Origin: Paenibacillus sp. V4I7
Lineage (GTDB): Bacteria > Bacillota > Bacilli > Paenibacillales > NBRC-103111
Assembly (NCBI RefSeq): GCF_030817275.1
Contig: NZ_JAUSZD010000002.1
Coordinates: forward strand, 2,542,001 to 2,606,000
Direction of reading: 5' to 3'
DNA length: 64,000 nt
Shown: one piece after another, positions 32,825-41,556 of the stretch
How positions within the stretch are numbered: the stretch's first letter is position 1
Layout: each line of letters starts with the position of its first letter
Notes under the pieces: generated by a model
The model's database searches: none
What the model was told of the DNA's origin: nothing
What the model saw: only the letters and a program-made list of their open reading frames with translations
Translations under genes and position numbers: made by a program

Positions 32825-34447
32825 TTGTTTACTGATAAAAGCATCTATGTAAAAGATTTTACACGTCCATCTGAAGAGGACAGCGCAGCAGGCATCCGTG
32901 AGGCAATTAACAGGGCTATTGAGGTGGGTGCGGAAAGAGTTGTATTTGAACCAGGGAGATATAGGTTGGTTTCCGTTAAGCGGCTAGAGACCGAAGGAAT
33001 GGTACATGATGCAGGAAGCGGCAATCAACAATCAAAAGAATGTCATATTCCTATTAACGATTCAAGAGGATTAACACTGCAAGGTGCTGTCGGAGAAGAC
33101 GGTGAACCGGCAACTGTGCTGGTCGGTTTCAATGACGAGGCTATACATGGATATTTGCCATCGATCTTATGGTGTGAGAACAATGAGAACCTGTCGCTGC
33201 TGAATCTCGCGTTTACAAGAGAGCCTGAATTCTCATCTGCAGGTGTGGTCATAGCACGTACAGATACGTCCATTACAGTGAAAGTCTTCGATGGTAATCC
33301 ATGCCATGAGGGAATGGGTACTTACTGTATGAACCGATTGGACCCCGTTACGGGGGCGCTGATTGGGGAAAGTGTCACTTATGGCGGAGGCGCAGAAGCT
33401 GCTTGGAAGTTAATAGGTGAACGGACGCTTGTCTTGAATAGTGAGAGTGTGGCTTCCAAAGTTCGGCTAGGCGAGCATCTTTCGTGGCACCAAGGAGCGC
33501 AAACGGATTTCCAGACTTACTTTGCCAGATGTAATCATCTCGAACTGAACAATCTACGTGTGATGAATGCTAACGGATTTGCAATGCTAGCAGAGAGCTG
33601 TCGCCATATCACAGCTGATCGGGTCGTTTTCAAACCTGATGGGAATAGATTGTTTACGGCACCGCGAGACGCATGGAAGCTGTTTAAGTGCGGCGGGCGA
33701 ATTGAAATCAGCAGGATGTATGTGGAAGGTGTCAGAATGGATGGGCAAAATGTTCAAAGCAACTGGCTATTCTTTGCCAGCAGGCTTTCACCGCGCGAAG
33801 CACTTTTCTTCGGGAAGTATACGTTTGCCGCATTGCTGGCAGGCAGCCATATAGAATTCTACAATGGTGAACATATGGAGAAACGTGTGATTGCTGATTG
33901 GTTCCATGAAGGGAAGCAGGAGGGCGGTCATCTATATCGCGTTCAATTCACACAAGATATTCCTCAATTTGCAGCGGATGGAAGTCTATGTGCGGCCGAT
34001 TATTGGGAGGCTGACAGCTACACGTGTACCCACTCCGAGTTTGTCAACATTGCTGGAGCTGGGCATCTTATCAGGAATGATCATGTTACGATTGCGAAAT
34101 GCACATACCGAAACACGATGAATCCGGGGATTTTGCTTGGTGCTGAGCTGCCAACTCATGCCGAGGGAGGACATGCCACGAACATTCAAATCGTGGACTG
34201 CGAGTTCGATCATTGCGGCTTTCATCCGCGGTATGGCGCTGTAGGCTGCATTGGCATCAAATCCGCAGGCTTCGACGGGAAACATAATCGAAATGTTACG
34301 ATTAAGGGGAATCTCTTCAAGAATTCGGCGATCGGCCTTCATGCCATTGATGCTGATGAAGTCGTGGTGAGGAATAACCGATTCGAAAATGTGGATCAAC
34401 CCTTGGTTGTTGCACCGGGCATTACGGGTAGGATTGATTTTGAATAA
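32825..34447 (+). CDS. Parallel beta-helix glycoside-hydrolase-like protein (GH110-like), copy 1
   Basis: This right-handed beta-helix protein of about 540 aa has no signal peptide and so is probably cytoplasmic. It opens with a pectate-lyase-like motif (GIREAINRAIEVGAERVVFEPGRY). The core TAPRDAWKLFKCGG (Asp282) and EGVRMDGQN (Asp306) resemble the DAxHFxxCxG and M(D)DAxNVH blocks of GH110 alpha-1,3-galactosidases. TTG at 32825 is chosen because AAGGAGGAGC lies just upstream; TTG at 32807 would be inside that region. Closely similar along its length to the protein at 43100. The GH110 link is from memory and tentative. Confidence 0.7.
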   Translation: MFTDKSIYVKDFTRPSEEDSAAGIREAINRAIEVGAERVVFEPGRYRLVSVKRLETEGMVHDAGSGNQQSKECHIPINDSRGLTLQGAVGEDGEPATVLVGFNDEAIHGYLPSILWCENNENLSLLNLAFTREPEFSSAGVVIARTDTSITVKVFDGNPCHEGMGTYCMNRLDPVTGALIGESVTYGGGAEAAWKLIGERTLVLNSESVASKVRLGEHLSWHQGAQTDFQTYFARCNHLELNNLRVMNANGFAMLAESCRHITADRVVFKPDGNRLFTAPRDAWKLFKCGGRIEISRMYVEGVRMDGQNVQSNWLFFASRLSPREALFFGKYTFAALLAGSHIEFYNGEHMEKRVIADWFHEGKQEGGHLYRVQFTQDIPQFAADGSLCAADYWEADSYTCTHSEFVNIAGAGHLIRNDHVTIAKCTYRNTMNPGILLGAELPTHAEGGHATNIQIVDCEFDHCGFHPRYGAVGCIGIKSAGFDGKHNRNVTIKGNLFKNSAIGLHAIDADEVVVRNNRFENVDQPLVVAPGITGRIDFE

Positions 34448-34452
34448 CATGC

Positions 34453-34488
34453 AAAAAGGACCTGAATGTTATTTTTCAGGTCCTTTTT
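34453..34488. terminator. Strong bidirectional terminator
   Basis: AAAAAGGACCTGAA / TTCAGGTCCTTTTT with an 8-base loop lies between the convergent beta-helix and yesN-like genes. Confidence 0.95.
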
Positions 34489-34500
34489 GCGTGTTATTTG

Positions 34501-36117
34501 TCAAGGATTCACAACCGGCTGATGAGCGTGTTTGTATTCATTGGGCGTTAAGCCCGAATATTTCTTGAATAAAGTACAGAAATACGAATAGCTGCGAAAG
34601 CCGACCTTGGAAGCCAGCTCATAATTCCTGTATTGACCGGTCTGTAGGTAGATCTTGGCCATTTCCATACGCTGCTCCAGAATGTAGTCCACGATAGAAA
34701 CGCCGACTTCTTTCTTGAACAGATGCCCTAAGTAAGAGGGACTAAGCTTTACCTTGAGCGCGATTGAATCCACGCTCAGATCATCGCTCAGATGTGACTT
34801 GATATATTGGATAGCGGAGGAAAGCTCATGCCTCAGCTGAAGTGATTGCAATCTTCGCTTCCTAATTTCGATGAAGCGTCCAATAACGGTTTCGAGAGCG
34901 CGATGAAAAGAAGTCTCTATCTTAAGGTTGAGCGGCGGTTCCAGCGGATTCATCTCCGACACCCAGTTGCCTGCAGCAAGAAGCTGTTCTAGCGACTCCA
35001 GCCAAAATATGGCTGCCGAGGGCTCGGGTTTATACAACAGGAATTCATTCCGCGTCATACTGACCCAATCCTGATACTTAGGTTCTTCTTGCTGGCTAAC
35101 TAACTCCTCTAGCCGACTACGCAATTTATCTAGTATTTTATCAGGTATGGTATGAAACGGCAGCGCTTGATCAAGGAATACAGGCTCAGCTGCATCCGAA
35201 TAAAAGTGGTGTACGCGATATTTCACAGTATCCAAATAGACGGAACGAAGGGAGGCAATAGTCGGCATAGGCCTACTAACCGTCACAGTGAGCCGCAGCT
35301 TTAAATATTGCTTGAGCGGGTTCGATAGCTTACGGAGGAATAGGGTAATGCTTTCCTTAAGCTGACTGCTGTTGGATGACTGTTGACCTGTCAGGAGCAA
35401 AATGAACCGTCCGAATGAAAAAGGGAATAGCTCGAACCGGCCTGGGAAATCTGCTTGCGCGCATTCTCGAACGATCTCCAGCATGCTGAATTCAATCAAA
35501 GAGCGGTCTTTGACCGGGTATCGCTGCTCGAACTTGGCGAGTTCATCGACGCAACATTCCAACAATACATAAGTAGGCTGAAGGAGGTCGATGCCAATCT
35601 TCTCTCCGCGGACGATAATTTCCTCCGGTTTCGCAAGTAAGGAAGAGAGGATATCTTCAAAAAACTTTTGACGAAGCGGGTATTGATAATTTTGCACCAG
35701 CACCTTATAGCTTTGTTCGCTTGTTGTTAATCGATGCGTCTTGTCAAGCTCCTCGCATGCCTTCGATAAAGCAGCCTGCAATTCACCAGCTTCAATCGGC
35801 GATTTCAGGATGTAGCCGTCGGCCCCACTGCGAATCGCTTCTTGAGCGAAAGCGAAGTCTCGATGAGCGGTTAGCATGATGCAGCGAACTAGGGGGAATT
35901 CCTTCTTCAGATGCTGTAGAAGCTCCAAACCGTCCATCAGCGGCATTGTAATATCGAGAAGTACGATGTCCGGCTGTAAAGAGCGGCAGCTTTTCAAAGC
36001 TTCGACACCATTCTCCGCCTCGCCAACAATCACATAGCCCCAATGTCCCCAGGGAAACTGCGTGCGTAAGTATTGACGTGCCATCGGTTCATCATCCACG
36101 ATCAAGATGCTCTTCAT
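34501..36117 (-). CDS. YesN-like AraC-type response regulator
   Basis: In this 538-aa protein, the receiver domain (1-120) has Asp55 in IVLLDITMP and Asp9-Asp/Glu (VDDEP) at the active site. The middle region of about 290 residues is the variable YesN linker. The last 100 residues hold two AraC helix-turn-helix motifs (DDLSVDSIALKVKLSPSYLGHLFKKEVG and NYELASKVGFRSYSYFCTLFKKYSGLTPNEYK). It overlaps its kinase gene by 26 bases. It likely activates the glycan-utilisation genes on both sides. Confidence 0.93.
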   Translation of the reverse strand: MKSILIVDDEPMARQYLRTQFPWGHWGYVIVGEAENGVEALKSCRSLQPDIVLLDITMPLMDGLELLQHLKKEFPLVRCIMLTAHRDFAFAQEAIRSGADGYILKSPIEAGELQAALSKACEELDKTHRLTTSEQSYKVLVQNYQYPLRQKFFEDILSSLLAKPEEIIVRGEKIGIDLLQPTYVLLECCVDELAKFEQRYPVKDRSLIEFSMLEIVRECAQADFPGRFELFPFSFGRFILLLTGQQSSNSSQLKESITLFLRKLSNPLKQYLKLRLTVTVSRPMPTIASLRSVYLDTVKYRVHHFYSDAAEPVFLDQALPFHTIPDKILDKLRSRLEELVSQQEEPKYQDWVSMTRNEFLLYKPEPSAAIFWLESLEQLLAAGNWVSEMNPLEPPLNLKIETSFHRALETVIGRFIEIRKRRLQSLQLRHELSSAIQYIKSHLSDDLSVDSIALKVKLSPSYLGHLFKKEVGVSIVDYILEQRMEMAKIYLQTGQYRNYELASKVGFRSYSYFCTLFKKYSGLTPNEYKHAHQPVVNP

Positions 36118-37855
36118 TCGGTTCTGCCCCCAATCGGATTAAAAGTCTTGTGCCTTCATCTTGCGTGCTTTCCAAGTGAATACGGTAACGATCTCCGTAC
36201 ATCATTTGAAGCCTACGATGAACATTAACAAGACCAATGCTATGTCCGTTTTTATTTTCCTCAGATGTAATCTCCTTACTGTTATCGAAATGGATATTAA
36301 GCCGATCCATTAGTTTCGATTTCTTCTCAGCGGTCATGCCCTTGCCGTTATCTTCGATCATGATGTCCCAGCCATCCGTCCCGACTGTCGTGCCAATGAA
36401 CAACACGCCATCTTTATGATCCGGCACCAGACCGTGAAAAATACTGTTTTCCACCAAAGGCTGCAGTACGAACTTCGGCAGCTTCCTCTCCAAGGTTAGT
36501 GGATCAAGATCCATATGAAAGGAAAATTTACCGGGATACCGGATATGCATCAAATCAACATAACTCTCCAAAGCGGTTATTTCCTCTCGCAATGTCACAG
36601 GTCCCGGACTTGCCTTAAGCGTGTAATCTAGTTGAGTTGTCAGGGAAGAGACGAGTTGATCGACCTTGTTATATTCGCCGGAGCGGGCAGCCATGCTGAT
36701 TGAATTTAACGTATTAAATAGAAAATGCGGTTTGATCTGCGCCTGAAGTGCTAGAAAGTCAGAGATCTGTTTCTGCTTCTCAGAATGCTTCAGATTAGCA
36801 ATGAGCTCGCGTATATGAGCAGTCATCCGGTTGAAATGCTTGGCGAGAAGTCCGAGTTCATCCTGACGATTTAGCTGAATCGAGGTGTCCAATTGCCCGT
36901 CGCTGACAGCATTCATCGAGTCGGCAATCTTGCGTATAGGTTTACTGATCAGAACGGATATCGTGTAAGCCATCCCAATGGATAATAGCAACGAGACCAA
37001 GCCAAGTGCCCATGTAAATGAAATCGTTTTTTGCAGAGGCTTGAGAAGCGCTGTTTTGTCTAATATCCAAACGACATCCCAGCCGATTGCAGGATTGGTC
37101 ACTCTTGTCAGGACAAGACGTTGACCGGCAGCGGTTTGCTGTTCGGATTGTTTCCAGCCGCCTTCGAACCATTTATCTTCTAACCCGATTAGCTGGTACG
37201 ATTTATTGAATACATTGTATTGCGAATAAGGCGGGCGTCCGAAGACAGGGTGGTGCAATCGGTCGAGCAGAATGATTTCCCCAGTGATTCGATTAGAGGA
37301 TTGCGATTGCAAGGAATCATATAGTCTGGCCAAATATAGATCGAGCAGAATGATCTTGTCACCGTCCGTGGAAGGAAGCTTCATTGCAGCCGTTACCGTA
37401 TAGTTGGAGGGCAGTGAGAAATAAGGGCCGATCCAATACACAATGCCGCTTAGCTTAATTTGCTCTAATTCCTTGGATAGTGAGGGGGTATCCAATAGTG
37501 CCCATTGAACATAAGAAGTGCTGGCAGCCAGTTTACCTTGTTCAAGCAAATGAATATTGTACACATTGGGCATATAAGGCAGCAAACTGTTATTAAACCA
37601 ACGAATGATTTCCTCGCTTGAGCCTTGCTGGAAACGGCTGTCCGTACCTACGGTAATGAATAAATTCCGGATATTCTCCAGTGTAACATTTAAATAATCG
37701 TTTGATTTGTTTGCAATTTGATCGGCGTATTCATACTGGGCGTCGAGCAAGGAATCGGAAGAATGCCGATAATACCAGTAGCCTAACAAAATGATAATCG
37801 ATTCCACCAGCAAGAAGGAGATAACGAACACTTTGACTGCGATACGACGTTTCAT
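36092..37855 (-). CDS. YesM-like sensor histidine kinase
   Basis: This 587-aa protein has membrane helices at about 7-28 and 279-302 that bracket an extracellular sensing domain of about 250 residues. A HAMP segment (about 303-357) follows, then a His_kinase domain with His377 in LQAQIKPHFLFNTLN and an ATPase domain with PLVENSIFHGL and DNGKGM. It phosphorylates the YesN-like regulator encoded directly downstream. The ligand is probably a product of the polysaccharide handled by this locus (inference). Starts at ATG 37855. Confidence 0.93.
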   Translation of the reverse strand: MKRRIAVKVFVISFLLVESIIILLGYWYYRHSSDSLLDAQYEYADQIANKSNDYLNVTLENIRNLFITVGTDSRFQQGSSEEIIRWFNNSLLPYMPNVYNIHLLEQGKLAASTSYVQWALLDTPSLSKELEQIKLSGIVYWIGPYFSLPSNYTVTAAMKLPSTDGDKIILLDLYLARLYDSLQSQSSNRITGEIILLDRLHHPVFGRPPYSQYNVFNKSYQLIGLEDKWFEGGWKQSEQQTAAGQRLVLTRVTNPAIGWDVVWILDKTALLKPLQKTISFTWALGLVSLLLSIGMAYTISVLISKPIRKIADSMNAVSDGQLDTSIQLNRQDELGLLAKHFNRMTAHIRELIANLKHSEKQKQISDFLALQAQIKPHFLFNTLNSISMAARSGEYNKVDQLVSSLTTQLDYTLKASPGPVTLREEITALESYVDLMHIRYPGKFSFHMDLDPLTLERKLPKFVLQPLVENSIFHGLVPDHKDGVLFIGTTVGTDGWDIMIEDNGKGMTAEKKSKLMDRLNIHFDNSKEITSEENKNGHSIGLVNVHRRLQMMYGDRYRIHLESTQDEGTRLLIRLGAEPNEEHLDRG

Positions 37856-37922
37856 ACATGTCCCCCTAAGTGATCTTCACCTCTTTATTATAGTGGCTTT
37901 CCGAGGGAAAGTTAGCATCATT

Positions 37923-37944
37923 TGAAACTTCGTTGAAAATTGAA
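37923..37944 (+). promoter_or_regulatory. TGAAA/TTGAA box cluster upstream of the GH16 gene
   Basis: TGAAACTTCGTTGAAAATTGAA contains TGAA at 37923, 37934 and 37941, about one helical turn apart at first. It lies in the divergent region between yesM-like and GH16 genes. Similar boxes occur at 41451-41482. Candidate binding site of the YesN-like regulator. Confidence 0.4.
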
Positions 37945-38033
37945 TCATTTTAATAAATATTGCATGAAGATGAATGTTCTAATGAAGTGATAATGAGGAT
38001 GTTCTTGTAATTCATTTGAAAATGGGGGGATTT

Positions 38034-41000
38034 ATGATGCACCAAACAGTCAGACGTATGTTTTCCTGCTTTCTTGCTTTCCTACTTCTTATGGCTTCAG
38101 GATTAAGCGGTATTTTTGAAACTTATGGAACTGAAAAAGCCTACGCAGAAGAATCTGTGCAGCAAACGATTATTATCGATAACGATAATGAGGGGGCACC
38201 TAATATCGCAGGTGAACTGCCCACGACGACCAAGGGCTATTCTAGCTCGGGCATGCTGGGTGGCGGCACCAAAAGCACACTCGCTTATGCGAAGGGTGCA
38301 CAAAACGCCAATACGAATACAGCCTATGCAACCTACACACCGTCTTTAAGCGAGCAAAGTTTTACGATCGGGACATATCGTGTGTCCGTATGGATCGTCC
38401 AAAGAACGGCGGCAGCGGCTCGACTAATGACTGAGGTGTATCGTAATGGGGAGTCGACAAAGACGGCATATGATAATGCGGCTCCGGCTGGCGGTTGGGT
38501 AGAGATCGGGATCTTTGATTTTAAAGGTGCGGGGGAGGAATACGTGAAGCTTTCCAGAGATCCGGGAGGCCCGACTGGTTATTTTAATTCGGATTCGGTG
38601 AAGTTTGAGAAACTACCATCGCGGATCCATACACTCAGTGATTTGCAGGTTGGCGACACATCCATATTTCAGCCTACAGTGACTTCGTATACGTATCTTG
38701 TAGGTAATGTTGTTCAGGAGATAACGATTAATCCGACAGCTACTGATCCTTCAGCAGTAATTAGGGTGAACGGTTCAGTGATGAATAGCGGGACTTCAAG
38801 TGAGCCCATTCCGTTAATTATTGGAGATAATGAGATTCCTATCGATGTACAAGCGGAAAATAACAGCTATACGAAGCGATACACGATTAACGTAAAACGA
38901 TCCGCTGGCAACAATACGAATGTGGCGTTAAGCGCTTTGCACTTGAACGGGGTTCCTTTACAGGGATTCGACCCCACCGTGACTTCTTATACGTATACGG
39001 TTCAAAATGCAAGCGCATCCATTACTATCTTGCCTACAACAGCGGATACCGCAGCATCTGTGAAGATAAACGGGACCGCAATCAACTCAGAACAAGTGAT
39101 ACCTGTAGATTTAACAGTCGGTAATAACGAGATTGACATTGTGGTGATAGCTCAAGATCCAGCTTATACCCAGTCCTATAGGCTGAATATTTATCGTCAA
39201 AAAGCCGACGCAACCCTGAAGCAGCTGAAGATTAACAGTCAAGAGTTGACGAGAGGCTACAATGTAAGACCTGGACAGAACCAATCGCCGGGCTTTGAGC
39301 CGGACGTAATGACATATGCCTATGAGGCCCCGAATGGGGTGAATGAAATCATTGTAACGGCTGAACCAAGTGATTCGAACGCAGTCTTTTTCGTGAACGG
39401 TGTCCAGATAAGCGAAGGAACAGACTCATTGCCAATAATGCTGGCACATGGCGTTCAAACCATTGAAGTTGAGGTGCAAGCGGAGGACCGCTCTTTCAAG
39501 AAGCAATATGACATTACGGTGGGTAAAGGGAATCATACACGCGGGAAGCCGGTAAAGGCTTCTCAGGAATACTATTTGACGCCGGGTAAGCATGCAGTGG
39601 ATGGCGATGGGGCTTCGGTTTGGCGGAATGTCCTGGCAGACGGCACGCCGTATATCTGGTTGGAGGTAGATTTACTTCGCAGGACCTCGTTTAATCGAGC
39701 AGTGGCTGCTTTTTACAACTACACGGATATGCAAAACTTCAAGATTCAATACTCGGACGACGGCTTGCAATGGCAGGATGCCTATGTCAGCAATGCTAAG
39801 CCTTCCTCGATTGAAAGCATCAGCTTTCCTGAAGTGACGTCTAGATATGTGCGGTTTTATGCGGATAAAGCAAAGGATTTGGTGTTTACCGGGTTATATT
39901 CCTTTGAAATCTATGGAGCTGAGCCGCCAACAAACGTACCGGGAGAAAATTATGAGCGGTTATCAGGCATCACATTATCGAACAGCCTTATTTCGTTTGA
40001 TCCCTATATAACCGATTACACAATCGTGACTGATCGAGACCTTACATTAACACCAGTGAAGGGCGCGGTAGGTCAAACGTTGAAAATTGATGGACAAAGC
40101 CAAGCCAGCCTATTTGTCCCCAAGGAATCTTTATTCGGTGAAGTCCGCACCATCCCTATCGAGGTGACCTCCCAGGATGGAAGCCGTAGTATGTTCTATC
40201 GACTGCATATCGAATTGGTACCGTCAGTACCGGGTTCCGGCTATACGCTCGCATTCGAGGATGAATTCAACGGATCCGAGTTGAATAACAGTCAGTGGTA
40301 TTATCGTATTGGAAGCAATGCTTACACCGATAATAAGAAGGAAAATGTGTCCGTATCGGACGGCTTTCTTCGAATCGCTTTGAAAAAAGAGCCTGCTGAC
40401 AGCGGAGGAAAGGCGTATTCCGGCGGAGGCATCATCACCAAGCCGCTTTTGGGATATGGCTATTATGAAACCAGATTTAAGCAATGGAACAAGGAAGGTT
40501 TTCACAGCTCCTTCTGGATTGCGGGCTTGAATCAGCGCGTATCAGTCCTCGATGGAGATCAGCTCTATTCGCCGTCGACGGATTATCAGGTGAATGAAAT
40601 TGACGGCTTTGAGATTGATACTTCACACCCGGATGGTTTAATGACAGCGGGTCATTATTGGTGGCCAGGAGATGCTCATCTGACTTATGTGCCTTACACG
40701 ACATACAAGGAAGTGGACTCGTCTGATGGCTACCATACGTATGGTATGGAATGGACTCCGACAAAAATTAAATTTTACGTGGACGGCAAGATGTTCAGAG
40801 AAGAATTTTATCCCGGACCGCATGGAGCGGGGACGCAAGGACGAGGTCAGCATCTATGGCTGACGTCATTAGTGTATAAGCTGCCGGTTGCCGATGAGTA
40901 TTTGCCCGCGGAGGTAACCTATGATTATTTCAAATTTTACACAAAAGATTATGGATTGGTTGCTCCAATTGATGCCGTCATCGTGGATAACGGAGATCCG

Positions 41001-41441
41001 GGCTATTCGGAAACAGGCATTTGGGCTTCGACATCTGATGCATTCGGTTATGACGATAATGATACAAGATTTACACGAACCATTGGCGATCAAGCGAAGT
41101 GGAGCAAGGCTCTGGTAGCTGAGGGGAATTACGAAGTACGGATATGGAATCCGTCCTTCCATAACAATACGACGCAAGCGCAGTACACAGTGCAGCATGC
41201 AGGTGGCTCAACGTCCGTCATGGTCGACCAAAAGCTGGGGGGCCAGCAATGGATCTCGCTCGGCACCTATCGTTTTACACAAGATGCGGAAGCATCAGTT
41301 ACGATGACTGCCATGGATACGGCTTACCTTCGTGCGGATGCGGTGATGTTCGTGCCAAGGACGAGTGATCCTATCGACCATAACACTGATTCTGGTAAAA
41401 AGGACAAGGACAAAAACAAAGATAAAATCAAGAACAAATAG
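38034..41441 (+). CDS. Secreted multidomain GH16-family glycoside hydrolase
   Basis: This 1135-aa protein has, in order: a signal peptide (about 1-38); a golvesin-like beta domain (45-198); three cadherin-like beta-sandwich repeats (200-490, pattern F.P.VTSYTY); an F5/8-type C domain (about 498-630); a fourth cadherin-like repeat (640-728); a GH16 catalytic domain (about 733-976) with Glu855-x-Asp857-x-x-Glu860 (EIDGFE, the GH16 ExDxxE motif); a second golvesin-like domain (about 979-1113); and a Lys/Asp-rich tail. It probably cuts a beta-linked polysaccharide outside the cell. ATG at 38034 follows GGGGGGA; the upstream TTG does not fit. Confidence 0.9.
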   Translation: MMHQTVRRMFSCFLAFLLLMASGLSGIFETYGTEKAYAEESVQQTIIIDNDNEGAPNIAGELPTTTKGYSSSGMLGGGTKSTLAYAKGAQNANTNTAYATYTPSLSEQSFTIGTYRVSVWIVQRTAAAARLMTEVYRNGESTKTAYDNAAPAGGWVEIGIFDFKGAGEEYVKLSRDPGGPTGYFNSDSVKFEKLPSRIHTLSDLQVGDTSIFQPTVTSYTYLVGNVVQEITINPTATDPSAVIRVNGSVMNSGTSSEPIPLIIGDNEIPIDVQAENNSYTKRYTINVKRSAGNNTNVALSALHLNGVPLQGFDPTVTSYTYTVQNASASITILPTTADTAASVKINGTAINSEQVIPVDLTVGNNEIDIVVIAQDPAYTQSYRLNIYRQKADATLKQLKINSQELTRGYNVRPGQNQSPGFEPDVMTYAYEAPNGVNEIIVTAEPSDSNAVFFVNGVQISEGTDSLPIMLAHGVQTIEVEVQAEDRSFKKQYDITVGKGNHTRGKPVKASQEYYLTPGKHAVDGDGASVWRNVLADGTPYIWLEVDLLRRTSFNRAVAAFYNYTDMQNFKIQYSDDGLQWQDAYVSNAKPSSIESISFPEVTSRYVRFYADKAKDLVFTGLYSFEIYGAEPPTNVPGENYERLSGITLSNSLISFDPYITDYTIVTDRDLTLTPVKGAVGQTLKIDGQSQASLFVPKESLFGEVRTIPIEVTSQDGSRSMFYRLHIELVPSVPGSGYTLAFEDEFNGSELNNSQWYYRIGSNAYTDNKKENVSVSDGFLRIALKKEPADSGGKAYSGGGIITKPLLGYGYYETRFKQWNKEGFHSSFWIAGLNQRVSVLDGDQLYSPSTDYQVNEIDGFEIDTSHPDGLMTAGHYWWPGDAHLTYVPYTTYKEVDSSDGYHTYGMEWTPTKIKFYVDGKMFREEFYPGPHGAGTQGRGQHLWLTSLVYKLPVADEYLPAEVTYDYFKFYTKDYGLVAPIDAVIVDNGDPGYSETGIWASTSDAFGYDDNDTRFTRTIGDQAKWSKALVAEGNYEVRIWNPSFHNNTTQAQYTVQHAGGSTSVMVDQKLGGQQWISLGTYRFTQDAEASVTMTAMDTAYLRADAVMFVPRTSDPIDHNTDSGKKDKDKNKDKIKNK

Positions 41442-41450
41442 AAAAATTAA

Positions 41451-41482
41451 TGAAATTTTGAAGTATTTCATGAAATGTTGAA
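41451..41482 (+). promoter_or_regulatory. Two 12-bp direct repeats exactly 20 bp apart upstream of the lipoprotein gene
   Basis: TGAAATTTTGAA (41451-41462) and TGAAATGTTGAA (41471-41482) match at 11 of 12 positions and are two helical turns apart, the usual layout of an AraC-type regulator site. A TACAAT about 30 bases on could be the -10. Candidate YesN-like binding site. Confidence 0.5.
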
Positions 41483-41556
41483 AGGCTATTAGGGCTCGCA
41501 GGCTGTACAATAAACGTATAGCATCACTTTCATTGCAATGAGGGAGAGAGAGACTT

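Noticed and set aside
32825..34447. Naming the beta-helix proteins as pectate lyases or polygalacturonases
   Set aside because: The opening motif is shared by many beta-helix enzymes. The DAWK..C and MDGQN blocks fit GH110 better than the pectinase motifs I know.
40224..40853. Several minus-strand frames of 70-95 aa inside GH16
   Set aside because: They are shadows of a strongly conserved catalytic domain on the plus strand.
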